Notes: generated by a model not told the origin, from the sequence alone. Shown: positions 6,453 to 15,407, counted from the stretch's first letter. The stretch: DNA of 27,051 bases from an uncultured Clostridia bacterium (GCA_947305675.1 CAMZED010000006.1:1-27051), one strand, 5' to 3'. A program made the numbers and translations.

Positions 6453-6722
6453 TTGACCGAACGCAAGAACCCGATGCGAAAATGCGTGGGCTGCAACGAA
6501 ATGAAAGACAAACGAGAACTTGTAAGGGTCGTACGTACAGCCGACGGTGTAATAAGCCTCGACCTTACCGGCAAAGCCGCCGGGCGCGGCGCCTATGTGT
6601 GCAAAAACGGCAAATGCCTTGAATCGGCGATAAAATCACGCCGGATAGACCGCGCATTGAAGTGCGCCGTTCCCGCCGAGGTTTACGGCATGCTTAAAGA
6701 AAGCATCGAATCTGACGAATAA
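6453..6722 (+). CDS. ylxR: YlxR (DUF448) RNA-binding protein
   Basis: An 89-residue protein with the conserved start RKCVGCNEMKDKRELVRVVR and GRGAYVC, defining the YlxR/DUF448 family. Small nucleic-acid-binding proteins of this family always lie between nusA and infB in Firmicutes; a role as a nucleoid-associated or RNA-linked regulator has been proposed. The start is TTG at 6453 with GGAGG at 6440-6444; ATG at 6474 would lack a ribosome-binding site. It lies 22 bases after nusA. Confidence 0.93.
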   Translation: MTERKNPMRKCVGCNEMKDKRELVRVVRTADGVISLDLTGKAAGRGAYVCKNGKCLESAIKSRRIDRALKCAVPAEVYGMLKESIESDE

Positions 6723-6745
6723 AAATCCGAGGGGAGAGATTCCGT

Positions 6746-7081
6746 TTGAACAAAAAAACTTTCGGCGTTATCGGATTGGCAAAGCGTGCCGGCAGGCTGG
6801 CGCAGGGAGCCGAATCGGTGGTCGAATCGATAAGGTCGGGAAAAGCGAAGCTCGCTTTGATCGCTTGCGACGCTTCGGCAAACACCAAAAAAACGGTTAC
6901 CGACAAAGCGGCGTTTTATTCGGTCGACTGCCTGGTGACCGACGCGGACATGGCGTCGCTCGGCGGATCGATCGGCGGAAAAAGCACCGCCGCGGTCGCC
7001 TTTACCGACGAGAATTTCGTTAAAGCGTTCGAAAAGAGCCTTTCGGCAGAAGATCCCGCCGACACAGAAAGAGAGGTATGA
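6746..7081 (+). CDS. ylxQ: YlxQ, ribosomal L7Ae-like protein
   Basis: A 111-residue protein of the L7Ae/L30e/Gadd45 fold that binds kink-turn RNA. The pattern FGVIGLAKRAGRLAQGAESV, then KAKLALIACDAS and NTKKTVTDKAAFY, matches the family. The start is TTG at 6746 with GGGGAG upstream. It lies 23 bases after ylxR and is followed after three bases by infB. Confidence 0.92.
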   Translation: MNKKTFGVIGLAKRAGRLAQGAESVVESIRSGKAKLALIACDASANTKKTVTDKAAFYSVDCLVTDADMASLGGSIGGKSTAAVAFTDENFVKAFEKSLSAEDPADTEREV

Positions 7082-7084
7082 TTT

Positions 7085-9391
7085 ATGGCAACAACAAGCG
7101 AGAAATACAGAATAAACGCACTTGCCAAGGATTTTGACATTAAGAGCAAAGATCTTATAACCATCCTTGATGAAGCAGGTTATACCGGCAGGACTCATAT
7201 GGCAGTTCTGGACGAAGAAGAATTGAGCATTATATTCGAAACTCTCACACAAAACAATCAGATCGATTTGACGGCGTTCTTTAAAGAATACGACGACAAA
7301 AAGAACGCGAAGAAAGAAGAAGAGCGCAAAAAACTCGAAGCCGCAAAAGCTGCGGCGGAGGAAGAAAAGCGCAAAAAGAGAGAAGCGGCGGGCAAAACCT
7401 CCGAACAGCCGCAAAAGAAGCGCTCGCGCGATGAGGTGCGTGTAGTCGACACACGCGGCACTTCGAACGTAGACCTTTCGAGATACGACGAAAAGATCCT
7501 TAAATATGACAGCGACGTTCCCGAATCGCATACAAACGTTCAGAAAATAAAAAAGAAGAACAAATTCAACGAACAGCAAAAAGGCAAAAAAGGCGCCGAC
7601 AAAAACCAAAAAACGCCTGTGAAACAGCCTCAGAAGCCAAAGCCCGTTCAGCTTAAGATAACCGTGCCGGATTACATCACGGTAAACGAGCTTGCGCTGA
7701 GGATGAAGATAACCGCCGGCGACGTTGTGAAAAAGCTATTCGGTATGGGTATGATGGTGAACGTGACGGAATCGATCGATTACGACACGGCTTATCTTGT
7801 AGCCGATGAGTTCGGCATTAAAGTCGAAAAAGAAGTAGTTGTTACGCTTGAAGAGCGTCTGTTCGACGAAACCGCCGACGCCGAGGAAAAACTCAAACCC
7901 AGGGCGCCGGTAATAGTCGTTATGGGTCACGTCGACCACGGCAAGACTTCCCTGCTCGACGCAATAAGACACACCAACGTGACGGCCGGCGAAGCCGGAG
8001 GCATCACCCAGCACATCGGCGCATACCGCGTAAACGTCGGCGAACGCGAGATAACCTTCCTTGACACTCCCGGGCACGCGGCGTTCACCGCGATGCGCGC
8101 AAGGGGTGCCGACCTTACCGACATAGCGGTGCTTGTAGTAGCCGCGGACGACGGAATTATGCCCCAGACGGTCGAAGCGATCAACCACGCCAAAGCCGCG
8201 GGAGTGACGATAATCGTCGCGATAAACAAGATCGATCGCCCCGGCGCCGATCCCGAACGCGTAAAGACCGAACTCACCAAATATGACCTGCTGCCGGAGG
8301 AATGGGGCGGCGATACCATATGCGTTCCGGTTTCGGCGGTGCGCGGCGACGGTATAAAAGAACTTTTGGATATGATACTGCTCTCGGCCGATATGCTCGA
8401 ACTGAAAGCCAACCCCGAACGTCCCGCCAAAGGCACCGTCGTCGAGGCGCGTCTTGACAAAGGCAGGGGCGCGGTGGCAACTCTGCTCGTGCAGAACGGC
8501 ACTCTTCACAACGGCGATATAATCATCGCCGGGACCGCCGTTGGCAGAGTAAGGGTCATGACCGACGACAAGGGGCGCAAGATAAACGCCGCCGGACCGT
8601 CTGTCCCGGTAGAAATAATGGGGCTTGCCGAAGTACCCGAGGCGGGCGACGTTTTCAACGCCGTCGCCGACGAGCGTATGGCGCGTGAACTTGCCGAACA
8701 GCGCCGTGCAAAGAAGAAAGAGGAAGAGCAGGGCGGCACCAAGGTTTCGCTCGACGATCTCTTCTCGCAGATCGAAAGCGGCGTGAAGAGCCTGAACATC
8801 ATTATAAAATCCGACGTTCAGGGTTCCGCCGAGGCTGTAAAAGCCAGCCTTGAAAAGCTTTCGAACGACGAAGTGAAGGTCAACGTACTGCACGCTGTCG
8901 CGGGGGGGATCACCGAAAGCGACGTTATGCTTGCTTCGGCTTCAAACGCGATAATCATCGGCTTTAACGTAAGGCCCGACAAAAACACGCTCGATATTGC
9001 CGCACGTGAAAAAGTCGAGATAAGAAGCTATCGCATTATTTATGAATGCATTGAAGAGATCGAAGCCGCGCTTAAAGGAATGCTCGCTCCGCAATACAAA
9101 GAAAACATACTCGGACGCGCCGAGGTCCGCAACGCGATCCGCGTTCCCTCTGTCGGCACCATCGCCGGGTCATACGTTCTCGACGGCAAGATCACCCGCA
9201 ACGCGCTTGTGCGCGTTATCCGCGACAGCGTTGTGATATCCGAAGACAGGATATCTTCGCTCAAACGCTTTAAGGACGACGCGAAAGAAGTGCTTCAGTC
9301 GTTTGAATGCGGCATCGGGCTGGAAAAATTCAACGATATCAAGGTGGGCGACATACTCGAAGCCTACGTTATGGAAGAAGTGGAACGCTGA
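7085..9391 (+). CDS. infB: translation initiation factor IF-2
   Basis: A 768-residue GTPase that places initiator tRNA on the 30S subunit. An IF2N domain is at about 1-60, then a charged Lys/Glu-rich low-complexity linker (about 70-185), a second IF2N domain at about 190-245, and the G domain with G1 GHVDHGKT at 281-288, G3 DTPGH at 327-331 and G4 NKID at 381-384. The C-terminal beta-barrel and tRNA-binding domains follow. The initiation site is ATG 7088-frame start at 7085 after AGAGAGG. The stop overlaps the rbfA start (TGATG). Confidence 0.98.
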   Translation: MATTSEKYRINALAKDFDIKSKDLITILDEAGYTGRTHMAVLDEEELSIIFETLTQNNQIDLTAFFKEYDDKKNAKKEEERKKLEAAKAAAEEEKRKKREAAGKTSEQPQKKRSRDEVRVVDTRGTSNVDLSRYDEKILKYDSDVPESHTNVQKIKKKNKFNEQQKGKKGADKNQKTPVKQPQKPKPVQLKITVPDYITVNELALRMKITAGDVVKKLFGMGMMVNVTESIDYDTAYLVADEFGIKVEKEVVVTLEERLFDETADAEEKLKPRAPVIVVMGHVDHGKTSLLDAIRHTNVTAGEAGGITQHIGAYRVNVGEREITFLDTPGHAAFTAMRARGADLTDIAVLVVAADDGIMPQTVEAINHAKAAGVTIIVAINKIDRPGADPERVKTELTKYDLLPEEWGGDTICVPVSAVRGDGIKELLDMILLSADMLELKANPERPAKGTVVEARLDKGRGAVATLLVQNGTLHNGDIIIAGTAVGRVRVMTDDKGRKINAAGPSVPVEIMGLAEVPEAGDVFNAVADERMARELAEQRRAKKKEEEQGGTKVSLDDLFSQIESGVKSLNIIIKSDVQGSAEAVKASLEKLSNDEVKVNVLHAVAGGITESDVMLASASNAIIIGFNVRPDKNTLDIAAREKVEIRSYRIIYECIEEIEAALKGMLAPQYKENILGRAEVRNAIRVPSVGTIAGSYVLDGKITRNALVRVIRDSVVISEDRISSLKRFKDDAKEVLQSFECGIGLEKFNDIKVGDILEAYVMEEVER

Positions 9392-9744
9392 TGGCAGGTC
9401 GCAGACAGGATAAATTGAACCACGCGGTGAGCGAAGAACTCGCCGCCATTATCCGCGAGGTGAAAGATCCGCGCGTTGCCGGCGCGTTCGTAAGCATTTC
9501 AGGAGTGAACGTCGCGCCGGATCTTTCGGTCGCAAAAGTGTTTTACAGCGTTCTGGGCGACGACGCCGAGGTAGACAAAGGCATAAAATCGGCTTCGGGA
9601 TTCATTCGCAGCGAACTTGCGAGCCGGCTGAACCTTCGCATTACCCCGAAACTTGTGTTTGTTCGCAGTACAAGTATCGAACAGGCAATGAACATCAACC
9701 GTATTTTAAAAGATATTGAGGAAAATGGAACAAGTCAACCTTAA
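9391..9744 (+). CDS. rbfA: ribosome-binding factor A
   Basis: A 117-residue KH-fold protein for late 16S rRNA/30S maturation, especially in the cold. MAGRRQDKLNHAVSEELAAI at the N-terminus, VAKVFYSVLGDD, and LRITPKLVFVRSTSIEQAMN match the family. The start ATG shares one base with the infB stop codon, so translation is probably coupled. nrnA overlaps its 3' end by 20 bases. Confidence 0.96.
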   Translation: MAGRRQDKLNHAVSEELAAIIREVKDPRVAGAFVSISGVNVAPDLSVAKVFYSVLGDDAEVDKGIKSASGFIRSELASRLNLRITPKLVFVRSTSIEQAMNINRILKDIEENGTSQP

Positions 9745-10675
9745 ACAGGCGGCGGAATTTTTGGCTGCCAACGACGGATATCTTGTTTATAACCACGCGC
9801 ATCCCGACGGCGACGCGCTCGGCAGCGCGATAGCTTTAGTGAAGATCCTGCGCCATATTGGTAAGAAGGCGTTTGCCTATTCGCCCGACGGGATCCCCGC
9901 AAAGCTCGATTTTCTGCCGTATGAAGGGATATTCGTATCCGATCCCGAAAAGTACAAAAATTTCATCCCGCTTAGCGTGGATCTCGCCGGTCCCAAGCTG
10001 TTGGGCAAGGCGGAGGCGCCGCGGTTTGCGCTTTCGTTCGACCACCATCTTATAAACACGCTTGAATGCGACCGGCTTTGCCTTATGAACCGGCTCTGTT
10101 CCTGCGGCGAGATGATCTTTTTGCTTGCCGACGAAATGAGTTATGACCCCGACGCGGATTGCGCCGCGGCGCTTTATACGGCGATCTGTTCCGACAGCGG
10201 CGGATTCCGTTATTCGCTTACTTCGGCGCAAACTCACCGAATGGCGGCGAGACTGCACGAAAAAGGGATCGATTTCGCATATATCAACCGTCGGCTGTTC
10301 GAATCGAAAACTCGCGCTCAGACCGAGCTTATAAAGTTCGCCTATAACAATCTGAGATTTGTAAAAGACGGAAAATTCGCCTACGTTGCAATAACCGTCG
10401 ACGATCTTAAAAAATGCGGCGCGGATGACAGCGACGTCGACTGCGTGAACGATATCCCCCGTTCGATCGACGGCGTGCTTGCCTCGGCGGTAATACGCGA
10501 ACGCGGCGACGGCGTTAAAGTATCGCTGCGCTCGAGCGATTCCGTCGACGTGGCGGCGATCGCTTCGCGGTTCGGCGGAGGCGGTCACTACCATGCGGCG
10601 GGGCTTTCGCTCGATTGCAAAGCCGAAGAGGCTGCAAAGATCATAGAACGGATCTTTTCGGAGATCGAAGTATGA
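9725..10675 (+). CDS. nrnA: DHH-DHHA1 phosphoesterase, NrnA (nanoRNase/pAp phosphatase)
   Basis: A 316-residue protein of the DHH family. The manganese-binding motif NHAHPDGDALGSA is at 23-35, the DHH motif FDHHL at 105-109, and the glycine-rich FGGGGHYHAAG of the DHHA1 substrate-binding domain is near the C-terminus. NrnA degrades short RNAs and dephosphorylates 3'-phosphoadenosine 5'-phosphate. Its place between rbfA and truB is the standard Firmicute one. I chose ATG 9725; a TTG three codons earlier (9716) is possible because GAGG lies only three bases from the ATG. Confidence 0.93.
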   Translation: MEQVNLKQAAEFLAANDGYLVYNHAHPDGDALGSAIALVKILRHIGKKAFAYSPDGIPAKLDFLPYEGIFVSDPEKYKNFIPLSVDLAGPKLLGKAEAPRFALSFDHHLINTLECDRLCLMNRLCSCGEMIFLLADEMSYDPDADCAAALYTAICSDSGGFRYSLTSAQTHRMAARLHEKGIDFAYINRRLFESKTRAQTELIKFAYNNLRFVKDGKFAYVAITVDDLKKCGADDSDVDCVNDIPRSIDGVLASAVIRERGDGVKVSLRSSDSVDVAAIASRFGGGGHYHAAGLSLDCKAEEAAKIIERIFSEIEV

Positions 10676-11562
10676 ATCCCGCCATACTTGTTATCAACAA
10701 ACCCGTCGGGATAACCTCGCACACCGTGATATCAAAACTGCGTTACCTTTTGGGAGAACGGCAGATGGGGCATTGCGGCACGCTCGACCCGATGGCGAGC
10801 GGGATTTTGCCGATAATGCTCGGCACCGCCGTAAAAGCGAGCGAATATCTTGTCGACCACGACAAGCGTTATACGGCGACTGTCAAGTTGGGAATATCGA
10901 CAGACACACAGGACACTACCGGGAACGTTATAAACGTTTATTCGGGCGAGCTGCCGGGGTTCGAACGGTTCGCCGCCGCGGCGAAAAAATTCGAGGGCAG
11001 AATAATGCAGATCCCCCCGATGTATTCCGCGCTGAAAGTCGGCGGGATAAAACTTTTGAACCTTGCACGGGAAGGAGTCACCGTGGAACGCAAGCCCCGC
11101 GAGATCACCGTTTATTCCTGCGTACCGTTTGTGAACGGCGGCGAGTTTTGCCTTGACGTAAAATGCTCGCGCGGGACTTACATACGCACGCTTTGCTCAG
11201 ATATCGGCGATGAACTCGGATGCGGCGCGGTGATGAGCGCACTTGATCGGACCGAGGTCGGCGGGTTCACAAAAGCCGACGCGATCGATTTCGACGATCT
11301 TAACGGGCTCCCGCGTGAGGAGATACTATCCCGTGCGATCCCCATTGAAAAGATGTTTTCGCAGCTCCCGGAAGCGCGGCTTCAGCCTTTTTACGACAGG
11401 CTTTATTCCAACGGAGAAAAGATACTTTTGAAAAAGCTCAGGCTGCGCGGCGAAAAAGGTCAGCTTTTCAGGGTATATAACGACGCACGCGGCTTTTATT
11501 CGCTCGGCGAGATCACCGAAAAAGACGGAAATCTTTATTTCCGGTTGAAAAAACTGTTTTAA
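10672..11562 (+). CDS. truB: tRNA pseudouridine(55) synthase TruB
   Basis: A 296-residue enzyme that makes pseudouridine 55 in the T loop of tRNAs. The N-terminus (ILVINKPVGITSHTVISKLR) and the catalytic motif GHCGTLDPMASG, with Asp39 as nucleophile, are clear. The tail has a PUA-like region (LRGEKGQLFRVYNDARGFYS). The start overlaps the nrnA stop by four bases (ATGA), so it is the last coupled gene of the operon before the terminator. Confidence 0.96.
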   Translation: MNPAILVINKPVGITSHTVISKLRYLLGERQMGHCGTLDPMASGILPIMLGTAVKASEYLVDHDKRYTATVKLGISTDTQDTTGNVINVYSGELPGFERFAAAAKKFEGRIMQIPPMYSALKVGGIKLLNLAREGVTVERKPREITVYSCVPFVNGGEFCLDVKCSRGTYIRTLCSDIGDELGCGAVMSALDRTEVGGFTKADAIDFDDLNGLPREEILSRAIPIEKMFSQLPEARLQPFYDRLYSNGEKILLKKLRLRGEKGQLFRVYNDARGFYSLGEITEKDGNLYFRLKKLF

Positions 11563-11607
11563 AAATCGCCCGTTTCGGCAAAGACGCGGGCGGTTTTTAT
11601 TTTTTTC
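11562..11607 (+). terminator. intrinsic terminator after truB
   Basis: CGCCCG (11567-11572) pairs with CGGGCG (11587-11592), extended outward by U-G and A-U pairs, followed by TTTTTATTTTTTT. It closes the rimP-to-truB operon. Confidence 0.85.
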
Positions 11608-11724
11608 GGCAAAAACGACGCGCCGCGGAAAAATTATTTCGCACGGGCGCAGACTTTGGCAAAAAGCGACACCCGGCAGAGGTTATATTGATTGCACAGA
11701 AAACAAAGCAGGGCGGGATGTCGA

Positions 11725-12582
11725 ATGTTGATGCAGAAGAAAAAAGAAGGGGTCGTTTTTGTGCGAGTCGGAGATCTGATTCCGAACCCGATGCAGCCGC
11801 GTCTGAGCTTTTCCGACGCAGAGATCCAATCGCTTGCCGACAGCATAAAGCGCTACGGCATAATATCGCCGATCGCGGTGAGGCAGGCGGACAAGCCGGT
11901 TTATCCGGGAGGAAGCAGGAACGCCGGATACGAAATAATCGCCGGAGAGCGAAGATGGCGCGCGGCAGTGGTGGCGGGGCTTGAGAAAGTACCCTGTGTG
12001 GTCATAGACGCCGACCGGGAAAAATCGGCGGCGCTGGCGCTTGTCGAAAACCAGCAGCGAAGCGATCTTTCGTTTTTCGAGGAAGCTATTGCAATACAAA
12101 ACCTGCTGCTGCTCACCGGGCAGACCCAGACCGATACGGCAAAGCAGTTGAGCATTTCGCAATCGACGCTTTGCAACAAGTTAAGGCTTTTGAAACTGAC
12201 CGACCGGGAACGCCTTTTGATAACCGAAAACGGGCTTTCGGAGCGGCACGCCCGTGCTTTGGTAAGGATCGGCACCGAACGGGAACGCCGCGCGCCGCTT
12301 TTGAAAATGATCGAATGCCAGCTTTCGGCGCCCGAAAGCGAAAAACTTGTAGAAGATTATTTGAGCGGCGCAATGAACCCGAGATCCCGTCCCGAAAAGA
12401 AAAAGCCCCACGGCGGGCCGAAAACGGTCAAAGGGAGCATAAAAGATATTAAATTTTTATACAACACCGTCGAACGCGCCGTGGATCTGCTTAATTCTTC
12501 GGGGTTGAACGCGGTGTGGAACACCGTCGAGACCGAAACCGAAACCGAAATAAAAATAACGTTAAAAAAAGCCCGGCAGTGA
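11725..12582 (+). CDS. ParB/Noc-like chromosome partition or nucleoid-occlusion protein
   Basis: A 285-residue protein with a ParB N-terminal CTPase domain: LIPNPMQPR, then YEIIAGERRWRA (the GERR box) and ALALVENQQRSDL (the ENxQR box). A central helix-turn-helix follows (TDTAKQLSISQSTLCNKLRL), then a C-terminal dimer-type tail. Spo0J and Noc of Firmicutes share this plan; with no parA beside it I cannot choose. The start is uncertain: ATG 11725 has GGGCGGG upstream, ATG 11731 and GTG 11761 (with AGAAGGGG) are alternatives, and TTG 11692 overlaps a possible -10 (TATATT, 11684-11689). It lies alone between two terminators, so it is a single-gene unit. Confidence 0.9.
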   Translation: MLMQKKKEGVVFVRVGDLIPNPMQPRLSFSDAEIQSLADSIKRYGIISPIAVRQADKPVYPGGSRNAGYEIIAGERRWRAAVVAGLEKVPCVVIDADREKSAALALVENQQRSDLSFFEEAIAIQNLLLLTGQTQTDTAKQLSISQSTLCNKLRLLKLTDRERLLITENGLSERHARALVRIGTERERRAPLLKMIECQLSAPESEKLVEDYLSGAMNPRSRPEKKKPHGGPKTVKGSIKDIKFLYNTVERAVDLLNSSGLNAVWNTVETETETEIKITLKKARQ

Positions 12583-12593
12583 CCGGGCTTTTT
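12566..12593. terminator. bidirectional terminator shared by convergent genes
   Basis: AAAAAGCCCGG and CCGGGCTTTTT pair perfectly around a six-base loop. There is a T-run in both directions, serving the rightward ParB-like gene and the leftward dehydrogenase gene. The ParB-like stop codon (12580-12582) lies in the loop. Confidence 0.9.
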
Positions 12594-12607
12594 GATTATT
12601 CGGTCGT

Positions 12608-13594
12608 TCAAGCCATTCTCGAAAGCATTTCTTTGGTCACTTCGGTGGCGAGCTTGCCGTCGGTAATGAATGATTCGACTTCTTCGCAGACGTGCTGACC
12701 GATCTTTTTAAGACCGTTGTTGGCGAGCCCCGCGAGGTGAGGCGTCATAATGCAGTTTTTTAGCGTGCGCAAAGGATTGTCGACAGCGGGGGGTTCGGGA
12801 TCGGTAACGTCGAGGCAGGCGTATTTGAGGTTCCCGGCTTTCATATGATCATAAAGAGCCGATTCATCGATTATGGTTCCGCGGGCGGTATTGATAAGCA
12901 CTGCGTCTTTTTTCATAAGCGAAAGTGTTTCTTTGTTAAACATATGATAAGTTTCGGGGATTTGCGGTGCGTGGATGGAAACGATATCGCTGTTTTTGAG
13001 CAGTTCCTCGAGCGTGGCTTTTTTTGCGCCCATAGCCAGAGCGCCCTCTTCGGAAATAAAGGGATCGTAAAGCAGGATCTCGACCTGAAAAGCCTTTAAT
13101 AGTTCAATATAATGTCTTCCCGCCCAGCCGCCGCCGACCACGCCGACTGTAAGATCGTAAAGTTCGCGGATGTTCTCTTTCCCTTCCGCCCAGCCGCCGT
13201 GATGTATGTTATCGTTCAGCGCGAAGAAATTCTTCGAAGCGGCAATGGTAAACCCGAGCGCGGTTTCGGAAACGCCCATACTGAGCACCCCGGCGCAGGA
13301 GGTCACACGCACGCCTTTTTCGAACAGCGGGTCGGAAACCACGGGTTTAACGCTGCCCGCCGCGTGGACAAGCAGTTTAAGATCGGGGCAAAGCGCAAGA
13401 TAACGTTCATCGATATGCTCGTTACCCCAGGAAGTAACTATGACGTCGGCGCCTTTTACCGTGTTTTCGACCGATTCGAACGCGGTCCCGCCCTCGTTCG
13501 TGACAACTTCACCGCTTTTTGCAAGGCGGTCGAGATATTTTTTGTTGAACACCATATTCCTGGTGCCGGGATCCATAATAAGTGCTATTTTCAT
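12608..13594 (-). CDS. D-isomer-specific 2-hydroxyacid dehydrogenase
   Basis: A 328-residue NAD-dependent oxidoreductase. The Rossmann motif is GVVGGGWAGR (151-160), with Asp177 at the end of strand two (LLYDPF), which favours NAD over NADP. The catalytic triad of the family is Arg238 (INTARG), Glu267 (TDPEPP) and His286 (TPHLAG). The substrate cannot be read from the sequence; phosphoglycerate-, glyoxylate- and lactate-type dehydrogenases share these features. I chose ATG 13594 (MKIALIMDPGTRN) rather than the longer frame, because AAAGGAAAGG lies just before it. It follows the enolase-superfamily gene after 20 bases, suggesting one pathway. Confidence 0.92.
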   Translation of the reverse strand: MKIALIMDPGTRNMVFNKKYLDRLAKSGEVVTNEGGTAFESVENTVKGADVIVTSWGNEHIDERYLALCPDLKLLVHAAGSVKPVVSDPLFEKGVRVTSCAGVLSMGVSETALGFTIAASKNFFALNDNIHHGGWAEGKENIRELYDLTVGVVGGGWAGRHYIELLKAFQVEILLYDPFISEEGALAMGAKKATLEELLKNSDIVSIHAPQIPETYHMFNKETLSLMKKDAVLINTARGTIIDESALYDHMKAGNLKYACLDVTDPEPPAVDNPLRTLKNCIMTPHLAGLANNGLKKIGQHVCEEVESFITDGKLATEVTKEMLSRMA

Positions 13595-13614
13595 AAAAAA
13601 CTGCCTTTCCTTTG

Positions 13615-14901
13615 TTAAAACAGATTTATATATTCGTTCTCGTTGAAAAGTTTGCATTCGCCGGAGTAGTAACCAGGTTCAAGCACGAACCTGCCGTTCT
13701 TTTCGGGGATGTAATCCATCCCGGCGGGGAGTTTTTTGCAAAGAACGTCCCAGTTGACATAGTTCTGATCGCCGTTTACCTCTATGCACCCGACGCTCAT
13801 ACCGTCGAGGGCGGCGACGCGCGCGGCGAACTGCTTGTTCCATTCGGCGAGCAGCGGAACGACGGTGAGATCTGCGCAAAGGCATTGACCTCCGCCGGAT
13901 TCGATCTCGGCGGCCATTGCGAACGAAACCGACATCGTCTTGGCGATAGGCTTCAGCGCGACAGCCTTGTAGCCGAGCTGAAGGCTTTTTTTGACGTCGT
14001 CAAGCGAATGAGCCGATTCGTCGGCGTTCACCGTGACCGGAAGATCGCCTACAAATATCTCGTTCCCGGGGGCAAAAGGTTCCTCGACAAGTTCAATGCT
14101 TTCGAGCGCGCCTATCCTTTCGGCGTGGTCGAGCAGGGATTCAAGCCTGTCGATTCCGTCATAACGCCCGTTTGCGTCGAGATAATAGCGCACTTTGCCG
14201 GTTTTTGAAAGATCGGTGGAATAGTTTTTTGCAATATTATGTATCTGCGTGAGCCGCGCTTTGTCCCATTCGAGCATAGACTTCATATCTTCATCTTTTG
14301 TAAGTCCATCGCCGCAGAGTTTGCCGATCTTTATTTTTAACAGCCCGGTCCCGGATTCCAGAAGCCCGCGCAGAGCATTTTCGTCGACGGCGTAGCTTAC
14401 CAGCGGTATATGCGCCAAAGCCGCGTGGCGGTTCGACAAAGCCTTCCGTGCGTAATCCGGGATGATTCCGTCGAAGTGTTTTATTCCGTTTTCAAGCGCA
14501 TAAAGCGACCAAAGAGCATAATCGATACCGACGAGCGAGTTGAGCACGAACGTCCCGGCGACTTCCCTTCCGCAGACGGAATCGGCGTATTTTTTAAGAT
14601 CGGGCAGGATCGCCGCGATAAGGCTGTCGGGAGAGACGAACGATTCGCCGTTTATCATATCCAAAGCTCTTAAAGTGACTTTGTTCATAAGCGCGGACGA
14701 ATCGGCGTGTTCTGCAAACACGTTTGCATCCGACCAGAGCACGCTTACCGTGCCCGGGAAGGCGGCACGGAAATTTTCGCTTTTTATCATCGGGACAGAT
14801 TGCCACAGTTCCGAAAGATATCTGCCCTTGAAACCGAAAGGCTCTTTTAACGGTTCGCGTATGAATTTTTCGTTTACTCCGGTGATCTTAAGGTTTTTCA
14901 T
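13615..14901 (-). CDS. enolase-superfamily enzyme (muconate-lactonizing/mandelate racemase-like)
   Basis: A 428-residue TIM-barrel enzyme with the ligands and acid-bases of the superfamily: a K-x-K pair Lys189/Lys191 (LLKIKIGK), metal ligands Asp242 (YLDANGRYD), Glu273 or Glu274 (LVEEPF) and Asp294/Glu295 (VNADES), and Lys317 (ALKPIAK) on the opposite face. Lysines on both faces are typical of the muconate-lactonizing/dipeptide-epimerase group rather than of sugar-acid dehydratases, but the protein is longer than those (about 350-370) and I cannot assign a substrate. The start overlaps the end of coaD by 14 bases; the dehydrogenase follows. Confidence 0.88.
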   Translation of the reverse strand: MKNLKITGVNEKFIREPLKEPFGFKGRYLSELWQSVPMIKSENFRAAFPGTVSVLWSDANVFAEHADSSALMNKVTLRALDMINGESFVSPDSLIAAILPDLKKYADSVCGREVAGTFVLNSLVGIDYALWSLYALENGIKHFDGIIPDYARKALSNRHAALAHIPLVSYAVDENALRGLLESGTGLLKIKIGKLCGDGLTKDEDMKSMLEWDKARLTQIHNIAKNYSTDLSKTGKVRYYLDANGRYDGIDRLESLLDHAERIGALESIELVEEPFAPGNEIFVGDLPVTVNADESAHSLDDVKKSLQLGYKAVALKPIAKTMSVSFAMAAEIESGGGQCLCADLTVVPLLAEWNKQFAARVAALDGMSVGCIEVNGDQNYVNWDVLCKKLPAGMDYIPEKNGRFVLEPGYYSGECKLFNENEYINLF

Positions 14902-15406
14902 TGCTTTTCTTCAACGCTTCTTCGATAATTATTGCCGATTCAGCCGGCAAATAGGCACTGTAATCCCTGCCGTACTTGATGAGTTCGCGGATAAAAGTGG
15001 AACTTATATGGGCAAACTCCGGGTCGGCGGGAAAAACGACGGTGTCGAGCCGCCCCCCGGCGGCGGTTACGGCTGAAAATATTTCGGAATTGATCTTTGA
15101 TAATCCGAGCTCATATTCGAAATCGCTTCCGTTGCGGGCTCCGCGCACGATCAGAGGCGATTCGTATTTTTCGCAGAAATCGGCGACAAGCCCTTCGCAA
15201 ACCGCGACTTCAACGTTTTGCATCCGCCCGACGGCGGCTTTTACCGCCGCGGTACGCACTTCGACGGAGAACAGCTCGTTTTTATAGTGGCTGTCGGCGA
15301 CGGCTACGACGACTTTTTGAAAAACCGCGGCAGCCCGCGAAATTATAAGCAAATGCCCTTTGTGAAAGGGATCGAATGTGCCGGTAATAATTGCCGTTAC
15401 AGCCAT
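14888..15406 (-). CDS. coaD: phosphopantetheine adenylyltransferase CoaD
   Basis: A 172-residue nucleotidyltransferase that makes dephospho-CoA from 4'-phosphopantetheine and ATP, the fourth step of coenzyme A synthesis. TGTFDPFHKGHLLI has the T/HxGH nucleotide-binding motif, VRGARNGSDFEYE is the substrate-binding stretch, and ISSTFIRELIKYG is the C-terminal signature. It begins one base after the rsmD stop, the common Firmicute rsmD-coaD pair. Confidence 0.96.
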   Translation of the reverse strand: MAVTAIITGTFDPFHKGHLLIISRAAAVFQKVVVAVADSHYKNELFSVEVRTAAVKAAVGRMQNVEVAVCEGLVADFCEKYESPLIVRGARNGSDFEYELGLSKINSEIFSAVTAAGGRLDTVVFPADPEFAHISSTFIRELIKYGRDYSAYLPAESAIIIEEALKKSNEKP

Positions 15407-15407
15407 A

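Noticed and set aside
7736..8893. 385-codon minus-strand frame opposite infB
   Set aside because: infB is unambiguous on the plus strand; the antisense translation shows no family features.
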